DNA from: JBGPIK01 sp041484845
GTDB lineage: Bacteria > Desulfobacterota > Binatia > UBA9968
Length of the DNA stretch: 6,169 bases
Reading direction: 5' to 3'
Assembly: GCA_041484845.1 (NCBI GenBank)
Contig: JBGPIK010000405.1
Location: 1 to 6,169 of the forward strand
Positions 5,274 to 6,169 of this stretch are shown piece by piece. A program made the position numbers and the translations under genes. Under the pieces are notes generated by a model. The model did not search any database. It worked only from the letters and a program-made list of their open reading frames with translations, and was not told where the DNA came from. Numbering within the stretch: the first letter of the stretch is position 1; every line of letters begins with the position of its first letter.

Positions 5274-6169
5274 ATGATTCTTGGCATTCACTCAGCGATG
5301 CGATGCTTGAGGTGTCGCCACGCAGGCGCAAAAAGATTGCTGCTATTTTTAATCCTTTTCTTTGGCGGCCCTGCCACCCTCACTTTCGGCGCCGACGCGC
5401 TTTCGTTTCGTGCCGGCATCTCGACCGTTTCGGACCCCTTCATTCTGCAAATGTGGATGGCACAGGCTTCGGGACTTTATAAAAAGCACGGACTCAACGT
5501 CGAGATCATAGACATGGGCGGCGGAACGCGTGGACTTCAAGTGCTGCTCTCAGGAGAGATTCAGGCCATGCAAGTAGGCCTGGGGCCCATGGTTCGGGCT
5601 AATACTCAAGGGGCGGATCTGCGGTTGATCAGCTCTTTTTGCAATACGATCCCATTTACGATTTTTACTCCGGCGAATGTCAAGACAGCCTCGGACTTGA
5701 AAGGAAGCACGATCGGCATCAGTAGCTTCGGCTCGGAGAGCGATATCGCTATGGATATCATGCTGAAAAAAATCGGCTTAACCCGGAAGGATGTGACCGT
5801 CGCGCAGATCGGCGGCGGCTCGACGCGCCTGGCAGCTCTTTTATCCGGACGCGTGAAGGCCGTGCCCCTGCAGGAGCCGATCGCAACGAAGGCCCGCGAC
5901 CTGGGATTGAATGCTTTCCTCGATCTAGCCGCGGAAAAAGTTCCTTGGGTTTTTGAAGGTGCCGTTGTCAAGCGCGCCTATTTCGAGAAAAACCGGGACC
6001 TTTTCACTCGCTTTACCAGGGCCAATGTCGAGGGAACGTATTTGATATTTGCGGATGAAAAACGCGCAAAAGAACTGGTCGGCAAAATATTTAAAACCAG
6101 CGAGAGCAAGATTATCGATGCCGGTTACAACGCCTTTAAGCAGGTGGTCCCCTTGGACCCGCTGCCGTC
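5274..6169 (+). CDS. Second NMT1/THI5-like substrate-binding protein (3' end beyond window)
   Basis: The frame stays open from the ATG to the last base of the window, giving 298 codons and no stop, so the C-terminus is missing. The N-terminus is long and basic (residues 1-21, including RCLRCRHAGAKR), followed by a hydrophobic core LLLFLILFFGG (22-32) and probable cleavage after about residue 40 or 42 (FGADA). Family features: FILQMWMAQASGLYKKHGLN (56-75), the SDLKGSTIGISS hinge segment (140-151) and GGGSTRLAALLSGRVKAVPL (180-199), which aligns by eye with the equivalent stretch of the preceding binding protein. The two proteins are otherwise very different, so they are not recent duplicates and probably bind different ligands. 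It lacks a lipobox cysteine. It may be followed by permease and ATPase genes outside the window. If 5298 were the start, the protein would be eight residues shorter. Confidence 0.92.
   Translation, partial: MILGIHSAMRCLRCRHAGAKRLLLFLILFFGGPATLTFGADALSFRAGISTVSDPFILQMWMAQASGLYKKHGLNVEIIDMGGGTRGLQVLLSGEIQAMQVGLGPMVRANTQGADLRLISSFCNTIPFTIFTPANVKTASDLKGSTIGISSFGSESDIAMDIMLKKIGLTRKDVTVAQIGGGSTRLAALLSGRVKAVPLQEPIATKARDLGLNAFLDLAAEKVPWVFEGAVVKRAYFEKNRDLFTRFTRANVEGTYLIFADEKRAKELVGKIFKTSESKIIDAGYNAFKQVVPLDPLP

Noticed and set aside
4945..5277. Open frame of 110 codons whose TGA overlaps the next ATG as ATGA
   Set aside because: The overlap looks like coupling, but the start has no ribosome binding site and the translation is Arg/Pro-rich without any domain.

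Overview
The window reads as chromosomal DNA from an uncultured, moderately GC-rich Gram-negative bacterium. Two secreted substrate-binding proteins of the NMT1/THI5 (NitT/TauT-like) superfamily, without adjacent permease or ATPase genes, sit beside a stand-alone CoA-ligase-like enzyme and a small dicluster ferredoxin. This mixture is what I associate with soil lineages such as Binatota/Desulfobacterota, Rokubacteria or NC10. The placement is inferred from gene style only, because no phylogenetic marker is present.

Layout, left to right. (1) Bases 1-217, plus strand: the probable tail of an upstream gene, overlapping a 62-residue 2[4Fe-4S] ferredoxin that has its own ribosome binding site. 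(2) Bases 435-1018, minus strand: a compact toxin-antitoxin operon. A ribbon-helix-helix-type antitoxin is followed, with a one-base TAGTG overlap, by a Doc/Fic-family toxin carrying the complete HPFLDGNKRTG motif. A good Shine-Dalgarno sequence and a plausible promoter lie upstream. (3) Bases 1132-1779, minus strand: a 215-residue protein resembling sequences usually labelled 'ADP-ribosylation/crystallin J1', of unknown function. A 34-base near-perfect palindrome lies just upstream of it. (4) Bases 1987-3594, minus strand: an adenylate-forming (ANL) acyl/aryl-CoA synthetase-like enzyme with unusual substitutions in its core motifs. (5) Bases 3595-3836: a divergent promoter region with degraded palindromic repeats. 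(6) Bases 3837-4817 and 5274-6169 (cut by the window end), plus strand: two clearly diverged substrate-binding proteins, separated by a 456-base non-coding stretch rich in short hairpins.

How the genes might work together. The ligase and the first binding protein are divergently arranged around one intergenic region, so capture of a small organic acid followed by CoA activation is a natural but unproven hypothesis. The ferredoxin most likely works with a redox enzyme encoded to the left of the window. The toxin-antitoxin pair looks like a self-contained accessory insertion, and the crystallin-J1-like gene may or may not belong to it.

I do not see a clear, wholly new system. The most checkable oddities are the altered adenylation motifs of the ligase, the 34-base palindrome, the Doc toxin paired with a non-Phd-looking antitoxin, and the possibly structured leader between the two binding-protein genes.
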